Position numbers and translations under genes: made by a program. The notes beneath the pieces are model-generated. The model ran no database searches. It saw nothing but the letters and a program-made list of their open reading frames with translations, and was not told the DNA's origin. Of a DNA stretch of 64,000 bases, positions 1 through 12,724 are shown in pieces; positions within the stretch are counted from its first letter, which is position 1; the number at the start of each line of letters is the position of its first letter. Source of the DNA: Pleurodeles waltl (lineage: Eukaryota; Chordata; Amphibia; Caudata; Salamandridae); the NCBI RefSeq assembly GCF_031143425.1, contig NC_090444.1, positions 54,555,533 through 54,619,532 of the forward strand. Direction: 5' to 3'.

Positions 1-720
1 TTAAGGTTTCACATTGCCTCTAAACCGGTTTATGCTCACGGGGGCAGATCTGGCTGGCAGTGATGCAGGCCATGGGTGTTTGTTTTCTCTCATGACTTCT
101 AAGGAGGCTCCAATGGATACAAAAAAACGCAAGCCAAGGGAAAAGACAGAATTCAGGCTTCCTAAAGAAAACAAGCCAAATAAATGTCTTATCAGCCAAA
201 TCCTCTAATCCGCGCCAGCTGCCCTCTGAAGGTCACATGTGCCTGGGCGGGGGGAGGTGGATGTGTACAGCCCATGTGCACCCTGCTCGAATGCCGGGTG
301 CTCTGCTCCCCTGTACAAGCCAGTTACCAGTGCATATTGCTTCATATGGTAAATAAACTATGTGCTGTAAAAGGAGCACAGAGGGTTAAAAACCCCACCA
401 CCCAGGAAACCAGAAAAAGGCAAAAGGGGCTGATGCAGAACAAGACAGAAGAAAGTAAAATTTGTGTCACCAAATTAAGCACGCCTGCCATGGTACTCTC
501 ATTAACACAAAAATAGTGCCAGGGAATGGGACTACCTGCTTGGTAGTTTGTCTACAGCCTGAAACTTGAGTATATGGAACGAACAAAAGCATAGACAAGC
601 AAAAACTAGAGCACCCGTGGCAATGTATATGTGCAGTGGCTACCGCCGCAAATCTCTAAGAGCGCGCAGGTGGGGTTTTGGATCGGGATATGGGAAATTT
701 ACGAAACAATATTTTTTTTT
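1..720. other. Unassigned AT-leaning sequence
   Basis: I see no convincing exon, RNA gene or delimited element here. Open frames are short and have no recognisable motifs. Confidence 0.4.
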
Positions 721-739
721 AAAAGTAGCAAAATCGTGC

Positions 740-1020
740 TGTGTAAAACCCAGCGAGATCGCGCTTTGTAGGAATTAAAAAGAAAAAGTAGTCCAGAAAC
801 CATGCAGAAAACATGGAGCCTCATGTTTTCAGTAGTTTACCAGTGTTGTCGAGGAGGGCTAAACAAGGCAAAAGGCCTTGACGTATGTATGCCTTTCGCA
901 AATGATATCAAGTGAATTTTAAAAGACAAGCCCACTGATGGGCATGTGGTGGGCGTGGTTAAAAGCCCACACAGATTACAACAGAGGCCAGAGCACTTGA
1001 GCGCGCAACCCTAAAAAGGA
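740..1020 (+). repeat. Dispersed repeat family R1, copy 1
   Basis: This stretch shares a run of landmarks with copies at about 23.40-23.63, 25.68-26.08 and 38.33-38.70 kb. The landmarks are 'gcgagatcgcgct', 'catggagcctcatgttttca', 'aggagggctaaac', 'aggcaagcccac' and 'gggcgtggtta'. The order is conserved, so this is an interspersed repeat and not chance. No terminal repeats or target duplications were delimited. It lies directly upstream of the LINE body starting near 1035, but the other copies are not followed by LINE sequence, so it is probably not that element's 5' UTR. Confidence 0.6.
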
Positions 1021-1034
1021 CCTAGATGTAATTA

Positions 1035-4000
1035 AGCATAATTTTTCCCTATTGGACCCTTGGGGGTGCGAACATCCCAGTACTATGCAATTTACTTGTT
1101 TTTCACAACAATATCACACTGCTTCCCGCATTGAGTTCTTCCCGGTCTCCCGCTGCATTGAGAGGTTCGATTCTGACATCTGGGCCAATTCTTTCTATGA
1201 CCACTCGGTGGTCTCAATCACAATAAAGCTAGAGGCATCAAGGAATGAGAGGCCTAGGTGGCAATTGGATTGGTCTTTGTTATCTGATGAGGCATGGCTT
1301 TCCGATATGCAGCAGTTTATTCAGGACTTCTTTTTGTAAAATTGTGGCACTGCCTCAAATTTTAATCTGTGGAAGGCTTTTAAAGCTGCAGCAAGGGGCC
1401 ATATAATTGCTCATCAGACTTGGCAATATAAAACTCGCAAAAAACACAATTGTGGCTGCGGACCAGAATTAAAGGGCCTCTCGCTACAACCGAAAATCTT
1501 GCAAAAAAGCAGGATAAGTTGCTGGAATATTTTACCTTAGAGGAAATTGAGAGCTCAAGGGCATTCCAGCAAAGAATGTATGAAGAGTTCAGCAAATAGG
1601 TGAATTTTTTGGCTTGGTCCACTTGGGCAAGGCAGGAACACTCAGTGGTGAGGGAACTAGTTAACTTGACTATGGGTGGAATGGTTTCTGACACAAATCA
1701 GGTCTCCAAACTATTTTGGCAGCACTATACAGCACTGTATGCGTCTAGCTATCAGACTACGCAGCCTCAGCTATCTGATTATTTTAAATCAATCAGCCTT
1801 GCATGAATGACTAGCTCTCAGGCCAAAAAACTAATTGACACCATAACCATTAGGGAAGCACAGGAAGCTCCCTCGGCTATGCCAAATGAAAAGTTAGCTG
1901 GCAACTATGACTTTCCATCAGAGTTTTATACATTTTTTGCCAAATATCTTTTTCTTTTTTTGACTGACTTGTTTAATTCAATGAAAGAAGGAGGTAGGAT
2001 AGCCTACGATAGTCAGCTTTTTTTAGAAATGAAAAAGTCCTTGTGATGTAAATTCATACCACCCCATTAGTTCGCTCATTACAGATTATAGAATAATATT
2101 GAAGATATGGGCTTCTCATACTACTCCTCTGGCTCAAACTCTGATCTAAGGGATTGGATGGGTTTTGTGACCAGTCGGCTCATGGCTGCCAACACCAGCT
2201 TTTTAGTACAAGCATTAGACTATTTCTCAGCTAATAATACTAGAGGGACAGTAACAATGGTCGATGCTGAGAAATCTTTTGATTTAATCAATTGGCATGC
2301 TCTCTTTTCTTCTCTCAAAAAATGTGGATTCCCTCTCCAGTTTATTAGCACGCTCGCTAAGTTATCAAGGTGCCCAAGCTAAAGTAATGGTTAATTCTCA
2401 GCTACTGGGAGTAGTTGACATTGATCGGGAGAGTCAGCAGGAATGTCCCCTTTCCCCTATTTTATTTACTTTTTTTTTAAGAGCCCCTTGCTGTTAGGAT
2501 AAGGGCCAACTTGACTATTGATGCCCCTATAGCCAGTATGCCCAAATTGAAAATGTTCGATGGCAATGCTATTCTTTACTTGAAACCTGATAGGGAGAAT
2601 GTGCAGAGAGTGTTGGGGGAATTCTCACAGTTTCAAGATATTGGAGGCCATTAAATCAACCAAAAGAAAACCAAACTTCTGCTTTTTAATACTCCCATCA
2701 GCAGTCTTCATCCTTCTCTGCAGCAACAAGCTCTACCTTAAGCGCCTATTCCATATCTTGGGATCTAAGTGACCAGTAACTTTTCCCAGTTGTTTGAACT
2801 TAAACTTTTCCAGTGTTTATTAAAATAAAGGGTCTTTTGGATATATGGACACTACTCTTGTTGACATTGATAAGCAGACTCTTATTAAAATGGTTATTCT
2901 CCCGCTTTTACTGTTTTTATTTTTGTATCTTCCCATTAAAATAAGTAAGAGATTTTTTTAGCGATATTGATAGTATGTTTAGACAATTCGTATGGAACAG
3001 TAATACACCTAGGGTCAGTATAAAGAAAAGTGGCGCTTCACCCAGTGCAGTGCCACTTTTCTTCCACCCTATAGCACCCCCTTAACGCCACCATGTGTGA
3101 GCCATATCTAAGATACAGCCCACCATGGCAGTAATTAGGGAACTAGTGTCAAAATATTGTACACTAGTTCAGAGATTTGCAGGATTACAGTAAAAAATGT
3201 TGACGCTAATCCTGCAAAGCCCATTGAAGGCTTCTTGTAATGCCTGCTCTGAGCAGGAGTTAAAAACACAGAATAAGGTGATGCAAAAAAAATCTCTTAC
3301 CTTTCTTTTCACCATTTTTTAAACCCCCCTAACGGGCGAACCCCCACTTTGCATACATTCTGCCTGGCGCATGCATAATGTAGTGCAAAGGATCAGAAAG
3401 TGGTGCAATGCATGCATTGCATCATTTTGTAAATTTGGTGCAGCAATTTTGACCTCAAGGAGGTGCTAGGGGCTCTTAAATCTGCCCCTTAGGGTGAAGT
3501 ATTCAGTGCTCCAGCTTGAGACTGCACAGGAGGGGGTTTGATCTCCTTCATTTACAGACTTACTATGAGGCAGCTTTTATGAGTCAGAACATTGACTGGA
3601 GGAACAACCCTTGATTTTCTAGACCTAATGATGCAGGAGACTGGTACACGGCTTCCGGTTTTTATTAAGATCCCGAAATTACCACAAAAAAAACAAATAT
3701 AAGCTAATACAGGGCTGGAGTGCCCGGTTGTCATTATTTTAACACTCTATTCAAATCTTATCAAGTTTTAAACTCATGGTCTCTATGAGGCAAGGTGTAA
3801 GGGCTTTCAACTTTCTTCATCACATGTTAAAGTTTGATACCACTCTGGGTTTAAGGAAGTAGGACAGTTTTTACTCCATGGTAAATGTATGACCTGGTAG
3901 GATATGTGTGCCGGATGTGGTGATTTATGTGATCAATTTATTCTTAGTTATCCGCAGATTGTTCATTTTTTGAGAGCCCACTATTTCGATCCCCACTTAG

Positions 4001-4800
4001 AAACACACCCTGTGTTGTGCGCACTTTTTAGGTCTAGACTTTTTGGTATGGGGAGCTGGTATAGGCTGTTACGCAATAAAGGAGCACAGGGGTGCTTGAC
4101 AGATGTTCTAGAGAAGATTGGTGAAGCCACGCAATGCCGGTTTTCTGAGAATGACTGGCAAGTGATCTCTTTTTTGGGTCACAAAGCCTTAAGGGCAGCC
4201 AACTTTAAGAGAATGTCATTCTTATCTCAGTGGATAGCATATTGTACTACTGCGACCCTCCACAGAATATTTCTCTCTTTGGAGGGTCGTTGCTTTTAGT
4301 GTAAGCAGGAGGGCGCTGGTGTATGGCTTCATATTTTATACACCTCCCCAAAACTTCTGCCTTTTTGGCATTATCTTTCTTCGGCCTTTAGCTGGGCTCT
4401 GGGAGTAGGTGCAGAGTGGGAACCATTGTTGGTTCTATTTGGTTTTGCTCGACAAACACAGGACTATGAAGTTAGCAAATCTGCACAACTAGTTATGTCA
4501 ATTGCACTTTCAGTGGCTCAGTCGCTTATTCTTCAATTCTGCTCTACAGAACAGGCTCCATCATATGAAGACTGGTTAAAAAAATGTCCAGACCAGGAAG
4601 CATATGCTAAAAGGTTGGAGGATCTACAGGGATTTCAATCATCATGGCACTATTTTAAATGTAATTTGTGGGGATGTTGTTGTGTATATTGTCTGGGCTA
4701 CCAGGGTGGTAGGGGAATGGTATTACCCTGGGCAACTCTATATTATTATTTTTGTATATTCTTGGCATCTTCGCACAGGTTAACTTTAGCAGTGCAGTGA
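1035..4800 (+). pseudogene. Decayed L1/Tx1-type LINE ORF2
   Basis: Conceptual translation across frames gives the order of a non-LTR retrotransposon ORF2. The end of an endonuclease-like region comes first (about 1052-1339). An RT finger region follows (about 1807-2046, 'NYDFPSEFYTFF'). Next is the RT core with 'VDAEKSFDLINWHALFSSL' (about 2107-2382) and 'QECPLSPILF' (about 2420-2470). The catalytic box then appears as 'FDGNAILYL' where FADD-type residues are expected (about 2555-2585). The C-terminal region reads 'SPKLLPFWHYLSSAF' (about 4340-4400). The family normally makes an endonuclease/reverse transcriptase that copies its own RNA into the genome. This copy has many stops and frameshifts, has lost the catalytic Asp pair, and carries a MITE at 3012-3488, so it is dead. 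The L1/Tx1 assignment is by motif order only. Confidence 0.8.
3012..3488 (+). mobile_element. Harbinger-type MITE nested in the LINE
   Basis: The ends read GGGTCAG...CTGCCCC and are flanked by CTA (3009-3011) and TTA (3489-3491), a near-matching 3-bp duplication. Internally it shares order with the elements at 42.9, 43.8 and 60.8 kb: paired 'aaagtggcgct'/'agtgccacttt' arms near the left end, 'ccaccatgtgtg', 'ctctgagcagg' and 'gcaatgcatgcattgca'. LINE coding similarity resumes on both sides, so it inserted after the LINE. Confidence 0.7.
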
Positions 4801-7350
4801 TAGATACTATTAGGTTCTTTATAGGATGTTGCCCTCCAAGCCTTGTCTGTCTTTCCTTTTAAGGTGGTTCTAACTTTATGTTTTCTTCCAGCACACCATC
4901 ACTTTAGTATCGCTTTATCTACCATTCGTACATGTTTACGTAAACACATGTTTACTTTAGCACATGCTCACATTTATTCAATTGTGGGATTATAGGGTTC
5001 AGTGCTTTAGTGCATTATCAGTACGTCTGATGTTAGGGATGTGGTCATAACCTTTGCTGAAAGATGTTTTTTTTACCTGTCAAATTATGCTGCACTGGTA
5101 AACTATGTTAAAAGTTTGACTACATTTAATTAATTCTATACATCTATTTTAATAAATATTAATACATGATAAAATATATTATTTTTCTTTTTGAGGGATT
5201 TTTTGGTTATAAATCTTTAAGCAAATATTTACATTTAAAATATGTAGACTAATGAAGTATTTAATTAAAAATTAAATTAACAGTACTGTGGCAATTGTCT
5301 CTACAGCTCCCTATGCTACAATATATTGGTAATTAAAAAATGTATTAAAGTTGTAAAAAAACTGTAACAAATATTTTCACAATACATTTTAATGTAAATG
5401 ACTTTTGTATGTTTATTATAAATCTGGAACCATAAAGAAATAAAGCATGGTATAGCACTATTTACATAAAGCCAAGTACAAAACATAACTCAGCATTTGA
5501 ACTTAAAAACAAATAAGTCCTATGTCATAAATCAACAAGACATGTAGTAAGCACTTATTCTGGAAATTGAGAAATCGCACGGCGATTTGAAGTAGTTCTT
5601 ACAAAATCCTTTATTCAAACATTATCTTTATAGTTCGTTTTATTGCCACTTGAACAATTTAGATCTTTCCTGAAGCCAGTGCCAATGGATTTTGTGCATT
5701 CAGAACATCTTTGGGCTGTTCATTTCATATACTCCCATTCATAACATCAGAAATTCAATCTCCAGTCCATCATTGCTGATCTGCAGAATCTTCAATAATT
5801 TTTTTATTTTTCATTGATATGGAGTGCATTTGTATGGCAGTGGTAGTATTACCAGTGTAAACTCATTAAATACTCATGCCTGAAGGATTTATCATTTCCT
5901 AAGCATACACAAGATTCATGCATGAATGCAGAGTGAATGTAGATCACGGATTGAGTTTGGGAAAACAGACACTGTATTACCTTTTTCTTATCCTGAGGAA
6001 CAGTGTAGACAGCGGGAGTGCCAATCCTGAAACAAAGGCATGTAGCTGGACAGATTGCAAGAAAATTAACCAATTCCCTTAAAATAAGACTAAACCTAAA
6101 CTGAGCAGGACTGGGTGAATACTCATTCTATTCTGTTTGCCCAGTGCCGTGGGGTAGCATGGGTACGACATTTTGTATATGAAGTGAGCGGACTCATTTT
6201 GCCCCACTTGCAACCTATGGAGAACATCATTTAGGAGACCTCTTGCACAACAAATCTGTTTTTATACATTTTGTAATTAAACTTTTGATAATAATATATG
6301 AGCATAACAACTATGTGATTTTTCCTGGCAAAGACTTCTACTCTAAACAGATATAGGAGACTACAAAAGATTCCAAAAGGAACAAAGAGCTCACGAAAAA
6401 CATAAGTAACACAAGAGCCATCTCACTTAACCAGTGCAAGTTAAACAATGCATAATCTAATCCTAATCTAATGGAAGCCATGTTTATCATTGTGAAGGCT
6501 TCTATGGGGATAAATTGGACTATTGTGAGCCTGATCTGATTTTGTCATCTGCTCTTGTAGATACTTATGCCAGGTTCTGCTGTCTCCATGGAACTTGAAT
6601 ATCTAACAATGCTGTCTCTAATTAATTGCATTTTATTTATGAAACAAATCATTCAATTGGTGACAAAACTCCAGTGAAGGAGTCAAGCTTTAAGTGACTC
6701 TATCAGCAGGTGAGAGCTCCTTCATTATCCTAGCAACTTCTTTCAGTCTTCTGTGCTTCTTTGTAATGTTATACTATAGGTATTTGTAGAGTACACTACC
6801 ACCTACGGGGGTTTCTTGGTTCTGATTCTGTGTAAGAGCCTTGCTTGAAAGGGCAGCTGGAAGCAACACAAGAGAATGCAAAGTTTTGCACGCTAGCGGC
6901 TCAGGAAAACTGTCAGACACTGCACTCACTGAAAGGCTCAGTGTCCCCACCACCTGGAATGTTCCTGCATTTTGCTCTCACTGTAAACTGAAGGGATTTG
7001 CTGAGTTATGTGGAGTGCAAAGGGTGACAAAGGGACTTCAAAATCCAAATGGCAAACAGAATGCCAAACCTGGGCTTCTTATTTGTTTTTGAATGAACAC
7101 CATGAGAATTTGAAAAAGGGTAACAAATAATAACATTGTAAGCAGCCCTTCCTAGACAATGGTCAGTTCAGTGGAAGAAATCTTAGTTCCCTATTCCAAG
7201 CTATAGGAGAGTATTTTCCTGTGATGTCATTTCCCGTTTGGCACATTACAAGACGAAGATACATTGCAATGCCTTTTATGGTGTTAATTAACCGATTAAT
7301 GATCATTTTGACTGACTGTATCTCATTTCCTGAATTTTTGTTGCAGTCTT
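4801..7350. other. AT-rich sequence, nothing assigned
   Basis: The first part (about 4.8-5.5 kb) may be LINE 3' UTR and flank; it is very AT-rich with scattered AATAAA-like hexamers. From 5.5 to 7.35 kb I see no domain, splice-bounded coding exon or repeat boundary. The longest open frame (6841-7092) has no recognisable motif. Confidence 0.4.
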
Positions 7351-8682
7351 TGTGAGAAAGTAGCCTCTTTCTAGTATGGTTACCCCCACTTTTGGCCTGT
7401 TTGTGAGTGTGTGTCAGTGTGATTTTACTGTGTCACTTGGATCCTGTTAGCCAGGACGCCAGTGCTCATACATAAAACACTATATGTCAGTATGTTTTGC
7501 CTGTATCACTAGGATCCTGCTAGCCAGGACCCCGTGCTCATAGTTTGTGGCCTAATGTGTATGCCTGTGTAGTGCCTAACTGTGTCACTGAGGCTCTGCT
7601 AATCAGAACCTCAGTGCTTGTGTTCTCTCTGCTTTTAAATTTGTCACTTTAGGCCAGTGACTTAATTTACCAATTTTAATTGGCACACCGGACCCCCCTT
7701 ATAAGTCCCTAGTATATGGTACCTAGGTACCCAGGTCATTGGGGTTCCAAGAGATCCATATGGGCTGCAGCATTTATTTTGCCACCCATAGGGAGCTCAG
7801 ACAAACCCTTACACAGGACTGCCATTGCAGCCTGCGTGAAATAGTGCACACACTATTTCACAGCCATTTTCACTGCACTCAAGTAACTTATAAGTCACCT
7901 ATATGTCTACCCTTCACTTGCTGAAGGTTAGGTGCAAAGTTACTAAGTGTGAGGGCACCCTTGCACTAGCAAAGGTGCCCCCACATAGTTCAGGGCCATT
8001 TCCCCGGACTTTGTGAGTGCGTGGACGCCATTACACGCGTGCACTACATATAGGTCAATACCTATATGTAGCTTCACAGTGGTAACTCCGAATATGGCCA
8101 CGTAACATGTCTAAGGTCATGGAATTGTCCCCCCATTCCAAATTTGGTATTGGGGAGCCAATTCCATGCATCCTGGAGGCTCCACCATGGACCCACAGTA
8201 CTGCTAAACCAGCTCTTTAGCATATAGGTTACTTAAGTGCAGTGTAAAATGGCTGTGAAATAACGTGGACGCTATTCCACTCAGGCTGCAGTGGCAGACC
8301 TGTGTAAAAATTGTCTGAGCTCCCTATGGGTGTCAAAAGAAATGCTGCAGCCCATGGGGATCTCCTGGAACTCTAATACCCTGGGTACCTAAGTACCATA
8401 TACTAGGGAATTATAAGGGTGTTCCAGTGTGCCAATCGGAATTGGTAAAAATGGTCACTAGCATGCAGTGACAATTTTAAAAGCAGAGAGAGCATAAACA
8501 CTGAGAATCTGGTTAGCAGAGCCTCAGTGATACAGTTAGGCACCACACAGGGAACACATATATGTCACAAACTATGAGCACTGGGGTCCTGGCTATCAGG
8601 ATCCCAGTGACACAGGCAAAAACAAACTGACACACAAGTAAAAATGGGGGTAACATGCCAGCCAAGATGGTACTTTCCTACA
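7351..8682. mobile_element. Foldback element built from family-1 LTR-like arms
   Basis: The left arm starts TGTGAGAAAGTAGCC. The right arm ends in CTTTCCTACA, which on the other strand starts TGTAGGAAAGTACC. Each arm (roughly 470-650 bp) reads through the same landmarks in opposite orientation: 'ggttaccccca', 'cccagtgctcata', 'ctctgctaa..agaacctcagt', 'ctagtatatggtacctaggtac' and 'gggctgcagcat'. The left arm plus centre also match the first 0.9 kb of the element at 45281-48268. No flanking duplication is evident (left flank gtctt, right flank gcccc). It is therefore an inverted partial duplication of family 1 and not a fresh insertion. There is no coding capacity. Confidence 0.75.
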
Positions 8683-8694
8683 GCCCCCCCATGA

Positions 8695-9260
8695 AGCTGC
8701 ACACCTGTAAACAGTGCTGATTAAGCTACGAATTGCCTTCTTCTCTAGACCCATTCAGACAGGGATCCTAAAAGCAGTGCCAGGGGTCGCAAGAGGCAAG
8801 GCTATGCTCTACTTAGGTCCCTCGTGCAGTAATGTCCTGGTGATTATTTCAACAGCTCTGACTGCCTCAATATGTACTCAACTCTGATGAAAGACAGCAC
8901 ACAGATCTTATCTTATCTTGAGCAACCTCAATGTTTATTGTGCATTGTGTAAATGGCATTTATTTCACAGCCACGTCCCTTGAGAAAGTTTCAAATTCAG
9001 GTTATCTGTGAGTGTCTATATTGCTGCAGGTTTCAAAACATCTTTGGCTGGTGCCCAGCCCATCTTTGCCAGCATCATCCTTCCTTGCTCCTCTTCCTGT
9101 GTTATGCAATAAATCACAGTATCCTGCAAGTGACTACATAGGGATCGGCCTTCAGGCTCTGACTGCACAATTCATCTGAGGGGTGGAGGTTGTGTTTCTT
9201 CCCGGAGAATCAATGCAGAAATATAAGAAGATTCTTGAATTGTGTATTGGGTAATATGCT
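8695..9260 (+). pseudogene. Degenerate second copy of the WAP signal-exon region, exon lost
   Basis: The segment aligns by eye with 15560-16310. Shared landmarks are 'tatttcaacag..tct', 'catttatttcaca', 'gagtgtctata-tgctgc-ggttt', 'ttggctggtg-ccag', a 'tcatcc..tcc.t..tcttc.tgtgt' run, and after the exon 'ggatc-ggc-ttcag--tctgactgcaca' and 'attgtgttt'. The stretch matching the signal-peptide exon and its donor (16100-16235) is missing, replaced by about 30 unrelated bases. It is best read as the 5' end of a duplicated gene that lost its first coding exon. The conserved CTATA-like motif suggests the promoter was copied as well. Confidence 0.55.
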
Positions 9261-10740
9261 TTCTAATGCTGACAGGGGTTTAGGTTTGGAGAATGGATGT
9301 AAACAGCATCCATTAAAGTTTTATTTTCTGCCAGTGTTGTAAGAAAGACCCTGAAGACCGCTGTGGTACAAGCTGAGGAGGCTCTCACCCTAACCTATTT
9401 GTATGTTTATAGGATGCAGGCTCTCATGGAACCATCACTGACATGTGTATTACCCAATTAAAGTATTAAATGGCAAGCAACATATGGAATGTCACTGTGA
9501 TAGGGTCACGTGGGATTCAGGAATTGAGATCACACATGCATGAAATGCCATAGACTTTACTGAATCATATTGACCCCGGTTCACAGGTCCTCTGTGACTT
9601 GCTATTCCAGTCAAGAGGTTTTCCTTGCATTCTGGAAGTTGTAGTCCTGGTTTGATAAAAATAAGCAAGACTGTAAGACCCAAAGTTCAATGCAAAAGCC
9701 TGGACAGGAGCAGATATCAATGACTGGACTAGGGGAACTTGGCAGCTTATTCCCTCATACAAGCAGGCTATCACTTTCCGTGGACCAACAAGGTCCAGGT
9801 ACAGCCATCCTGTGTCTACCTTTAGAAATCAATATTGTCAGATGTTTTAGACACACTGGCGTGTACTAAGAGTGCCACTTTCAAAATGAATAAGAATGGT
9901 AGATACAAGCGTCTGTCTGGAATATATAGCTCCTGATGATACCATTTGCAAGCCACAGTGTCAATATTCAAGACCTGCCTCCTGAGCTTTGATTGAGAAG
10001 TTGATCCCTAAATTCCAGTAGGCAGCAAGACACAGATTCTGGGAGGTCAGGACTTCAAAATGGTCCTTCTGTGTTTCAAATCGACTTACCACGTTTTCCA
10101 GATCCATGCCCAAGTTAACCTTTGCTTTCTCAGATTTGTTGTCCTGTATGAGTCATTAGAAAATAAGGGCTAAACTAAATCCCAAATGTAATGCTTGAAT
10201 GGAAAGGATTAGCTATTTGCGATGATCCTGCAAACCTTGAGAAGTATATAAGACTGGCCCTCCTAATCCAGACCCATTGGCAGCTTGTCACCAAACAGCA
10301 CAAAATAAAAGGACCCAACTAATCGGTGCAATCCGTATCAGGTACAGGGGATGTGGGATCCCAGCAAGCGTCGCAAGAGGGCAGAACTCCTTACAGGAGG
10401 ACGGAGTTACTGGGAGGGATTACTTCCTGAATAGCCTGTTTACAAATGGGACTAAACGGTGTGCTACACTGCATTGTATTCTGAATATATTTGCCCTGAA
10501 ACATACGTTTTGAAGATCTTTCTGAAAAGGATATCTGAAAATATTTGAATACTTCAAGTTTTGACACAGTACCCAGGAGCATTAATTCTTAACAGGAGCA
10601 TGTAATGTATCAGAACGTCCACTACAATCACTAGATCCAATGCACAGAGCCTTTCACAGGGTTTAAAGCTGCTGTTGTGACTAGTGCCAAGCAATATTGT
10701 GATTGCCTTACACTGCAAGTTCAGAAGAACCAAATAAAAC
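9261..10740. other. Unassigned
   Basis: No recognisable element, domain or exon. Several open frames of 60-80 codons occur on both strands with no motif support. Confidence 0.4.
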
Positions 10741-10744
10741 ATAA

Positions 10745-11830
10745 TGACTGTAGGTAGTCTGGCGGATGAAGGATGATACCCTGAAACCGGTCTCAGGATG
10801 CTTGTGTCTGGTTCAGGGAGGTCCTTGCATGGCAGTTCAGGATGGACTGTTCCCATGGAGAGCAGGGTCAAGACTGATTTGTATATGGCTGGGTCCAAAC
10901 TGAAAAGGCATGACATGCAAAACAACTGATAAACTAAACCCAGATCTGTGACTGGGGGTGAATGTTTGATTTGTTCTGCATTCCGTTCATCATCTGTTGG
11001 TTTTGTATTTGTCACCTTAAGTGGAAAGGGTATGCCCAGAAGTGGGTCTTGTGCTTGCTATGCCACCAGTTTCAAGCTAGCTTAGTTGATGGAGAGTGAT
11101 ACCCTGAGACCGGTCCCAGGATACTTGTTTCTGGTCTAGGGAGGACCTGGCCTAGCAGTTCAGGCTGGACTATTCCCAGGGGGAGCAGTGTCAAGACTGA
11201 TTTACATATGACTGGTTCAAAACCTGATAGCATGGCAAGCAAAAAAAACTGATAGATTAGACCCAGATCTGTGACAGGGGCTGAATGTTTGATTTGTTCT
11301 GCATTCCGTCCATCATCTGTTGTTTTGCATGTGTCCCCCTAAGTGGGAAGAGGATGCCCAGACATGGGTCCCGTGCTTGCTATGCCACCAGATTCAAGGT
11401 AGCCTGGCTGACAAAGGGTGATATTCTGAAACCGGTCTCAGAATGTTTGTTTCCTGTACAGGGAGGACTGGGCCTGGCTGTTTGGGCAGGACTGTTCGCA
11501 TGGGGAGCAGGGTCTAGACTAATTTGCATATGGCTGGGTCCAAGCTGGAATGGCATGACAAGCACAGAAATTGATGGATTAAACCCAGAAGTGTGACAGG
11601 GAGTGAAAGCATGATTTGTTCTGCACTCCATCCATTATCTGTTGTTTTTGTAGTTGTTGCCCTAAGTGGGAAGGGTATGCCCAGACATGGGTCCTGTGCT
11701 TGTTATGCCACTGGAGTCAATCTAGCCTGGCTGATGAAGGTTGATACCCTGAAATCAGTCGTCGGATGCTTGTTTCTGGTCTGTTTCTTCTGGTTTCTGC
11801 CTCCTGGTAGTTGTAGACCTATGGCTTTCT
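10745..11830. repeat. Tandem array, about 322-bp unit, about 3.3 copies
   Basis: 'gataccctga-ac-ggtc' recurs near 10775, 11097, 11420 and 11743. 'gtgggaagggtatgcccagacatggg' variants recur near 11028, 11342 and 11666. Copies differ by scattered substitutions and small indels. The open frames here are shadows of the repeat unit. Confidence 0.8.
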
Positions 11831-12590
11831 GACTCCACCCCCTAGACACAGGCGTACCAACAAGGGGGTGAACATCAGTCACAAGTTAACAAACAGGTGT
11901 GATTGGGGGTGAGCATAAGGGCCTCATGGTTGGAGGTACAGGCACAGGGCCTACTTCTAGATGTGGGCCTGTCACCTGCTGCTTCCCCCAACTAGGCACG
12001 TGCTTATCAACAAGGGGGTAAACATCACTTTTAAGAGAACTAACAGGGGTGCTTGGGTGTGGGCACAGAGGCCTGTTTGCTGGAGTTGTTTGAACACGGC
12101 CTACTGGTAGTTGTGGGCCTGTCATGTGCTGCCTCCCCCCACTATACACATGGTTACCAACAAGGGGTGCGAACATCAGTTGTGAGTTAACACACAGGTG
12201 TATTTGGAATTACAGAGACAGTGCCTGCTGGTAGTTGTGGTCCTTTCACTAGCTGCCTCCCCCCACCATACTTGTGGTTACAAACAAGGGGGATGAACAT
12301 CAGTTGAGAGGTAACAAACGGGTGTACTTGGGAGTGAGCACAGGGGTCTGCTGGTTGGAGTTATAGACACAGGTCCTCCTGGTACTTGTGGGACTGTCGC
12401 TTGCTGCCTCCTACCACTAGACACATGCTTACCAACAAGGGGGGTGGACATCAGTTTTAAGGAAACAAACAGGGATATTTGAGGGTGAGCACAGAGGCCT
12501 ATTGGTTGGAGTTACAGCCACAGGGCCTCCTGGTAGTTGTAGGCCTGTGGATCTCTGACTCCCCAGTCTAGTCAAATGCTTAACACCCAG
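11831..12590. repeat. Tandem array, about 145-bp unit, about 5 copies
   Basis: 'accaacaaggggg..gaacatcagt' recurs near 11855, 12006, 12156, 12288 and 12431. Each is followed by 'aacaaacaggtgt', 'gggtgagcacagggg' and 'cctggtagttgtgggcctgtc' variants. It directly abuts the 322-bp array and ends shortly before the Harbinger-type ORF on the opposite strand, so both arrays could be internal parts of one large element. Confidence 0.8.
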
Positions 12591-12724
12591 CTGAGCTATA
12601 GACATGCAAGACATTTGAATTCTGTGTCATTTTTTGTGATGTAACTTATCAGACTCCGCACCCCCAGATATTTCATCACACTCTCAGGATTCAGGATGGC
12701 CAACACCTTCTAATCACAGGAAAA

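Noticed and set aside
10554..11015. 153-codon - strand frame
   Set aside because: It overlaps the 322-bp tandem array, with no start context or domain.
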